Positions 5,214 through 5,276 of a DNA stretch of 5,276 bases are shown piece after piece. The first letter of the stretch is position 1; the number at the start of each line of letters is the position of its first letter. This DNA comes from Polaromonas sp. GTDB lineage: Bacteria > Pseudomonadota > Gammaproteobacteria > Burkholderiales > Burkholderiaceae_C. The stretch lies in assembly GCA_013205645.1 (NCBI GenBank), contig JABMMH010000304.1:1-5276 (forward strand), given 5' to 3'. The notes beneath the pieces are model-generated. The model ran no database searches and was not told the origin of the DNA. It saw only the letters and a list, made by a program, of their open reading frames with translations. Made by a program: the position numbers and the translations under genes.

Positions 5214-5276
5214 TCGCCCCTGAAATATCCGTAACCTGTTGATTTAATTGACTATTTACCTACTTCTGAGTTATAA
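5214..5276. other. AT-rich non-coding tail after the recombinase stop
   Basis: The last 63 nt contain no coding frame of note and are clearly more AT-rich than anything upstream. They do not look like the 3' part of an integrase. The change at about 5205-5213 suggests a second junction where the integrase end was replaced by other DNA. No insertion-sequence terminal repeat or tRNA could be recognised. Confidence 0.5.
5248..5276 (+). promoter_or_regulatory. Possible sigma70-type promoter at the window end
   Basis: TTGACT at 5248-5253 (one mismatch from TTGACA) is followed after 18 nt by TATAA at 5272-5276, with the sixth base of the -10 box beyond the window. The surrounding AT-richness raises the chance of a random match. 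If real, it would drive a rightward gene outside the window. Confidence 0.25.

Larger units (their letters stand above)
4181..5276 (+). mobile_element. Remnant of an integrated element (recombinase edge), right end not seen
   Basis: From about base 4181 homology to the receptor gene stops. The sequence becomes visibly less GC-rich than the upstream operon and carries a non-coding leader, a tyrosine recombinase fragment, and an AT-rich tail. This is the usual arrangement at the end of a genomic island or prophage, with the integrase gene near the attachment site. The left junction is placed where the conserved Bug protein sequence ends; the exact base is uncertain by a few nucleotides. No matching att duplication can be shown because the other end is outside the window. 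An assembly chimera is an alternative explanation. Confidence 0.5.

Noticed and set aside
4792..5223. Plus-strand open frame (143 codons) overlapping the recombinase in another frame
   Set aside because: It overlaps residues forming clear integrase motifs (TGARPNEV, SKTDAGVRK) and has no domain of its own.
1..5276. CRISPR array, defence cassette or toxin-antitoxin pair
   Set aside because: No regularly spaced repeats, no nuclease, helicase or small paired genes; all substantial frames are accounted for by catabolic, receptor or recombinase genes.

Overview
The window looks like betaproteobacterial chromosome, most likely Burkholderiales (Comamonadaceae or Alcaligenaceae type). This is an inference from the GC-rich catabolic genes, the two periplasmic receptors of the Bug (tripartite tricarboxylate transporter, TTT) family, which is greatly expanded in that order, and the residue-level style of the proteins. 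No rRNA, tRNA or marker gene is present to fix the taxon.

Bases 1-3851 hold a compact, all-plus-strand gene run that reads as part of a catabolic operon. In order it contains: an amidohydrolase of the 2-pyrone-4,6-dicarboxylate hydrolase (LigI-like, COG3618) type, cut at its 5' end by the window; a short-chain dehydrogenase/reductase (SDR); a complete Bug-type solute receptor with signal peptide; a carboxymuconolactone decarboxylase (CMD)/AhpD-like protein; and a protein whose C-terminal half resembles the EthD/dimeric alpha-beta barrel group. Gaps are 29, 28, 6 and 1 nt, so the genes are probably co-transcribed and the last ones translationally coupled. A coherent reading is uptake of an organic acid (Bug receptor plus a membrane permease encoded elsewhere), oxidation by the SDR, hydrolysis of a lactone or pyrone by the amidohydrolase, and auxiliary steps by the CMD and EthD-like proteins. 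The substrate cannot be read from the sequence.

A second Bug receptor gene starts at 3863, but its homology stops near base 4180, about a third of the way through. After that the sequence changes character: base composition is less GC-rich, there is a roughly 100-nt non-coding leader with a perfect 13-bp tandem repeat, and then a tyrosine recombinase gene (4281-5213) with an N-terminal DUF6538-like region. The recombinase is itself truncated: it has the first catalytic Arg and the beta-hairpin Lys but ends before the H-x-x-R, H/W and Tyr motifs. The last 63 nt are AT-rich and non-coding.

The right-hand fifth is therefore best read as the edge of a decayed integrated element that interrupted the operon inside the second receptor gene. 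I found no CRISPR array, RNA gene, or convincing intrinsic terminator. I do not see a clearly new defence or mobile system. The most interesting points are the uncharacterised catabolic gene combination, the doubly broken junction, and the repeat motif bracketing the recombinase.
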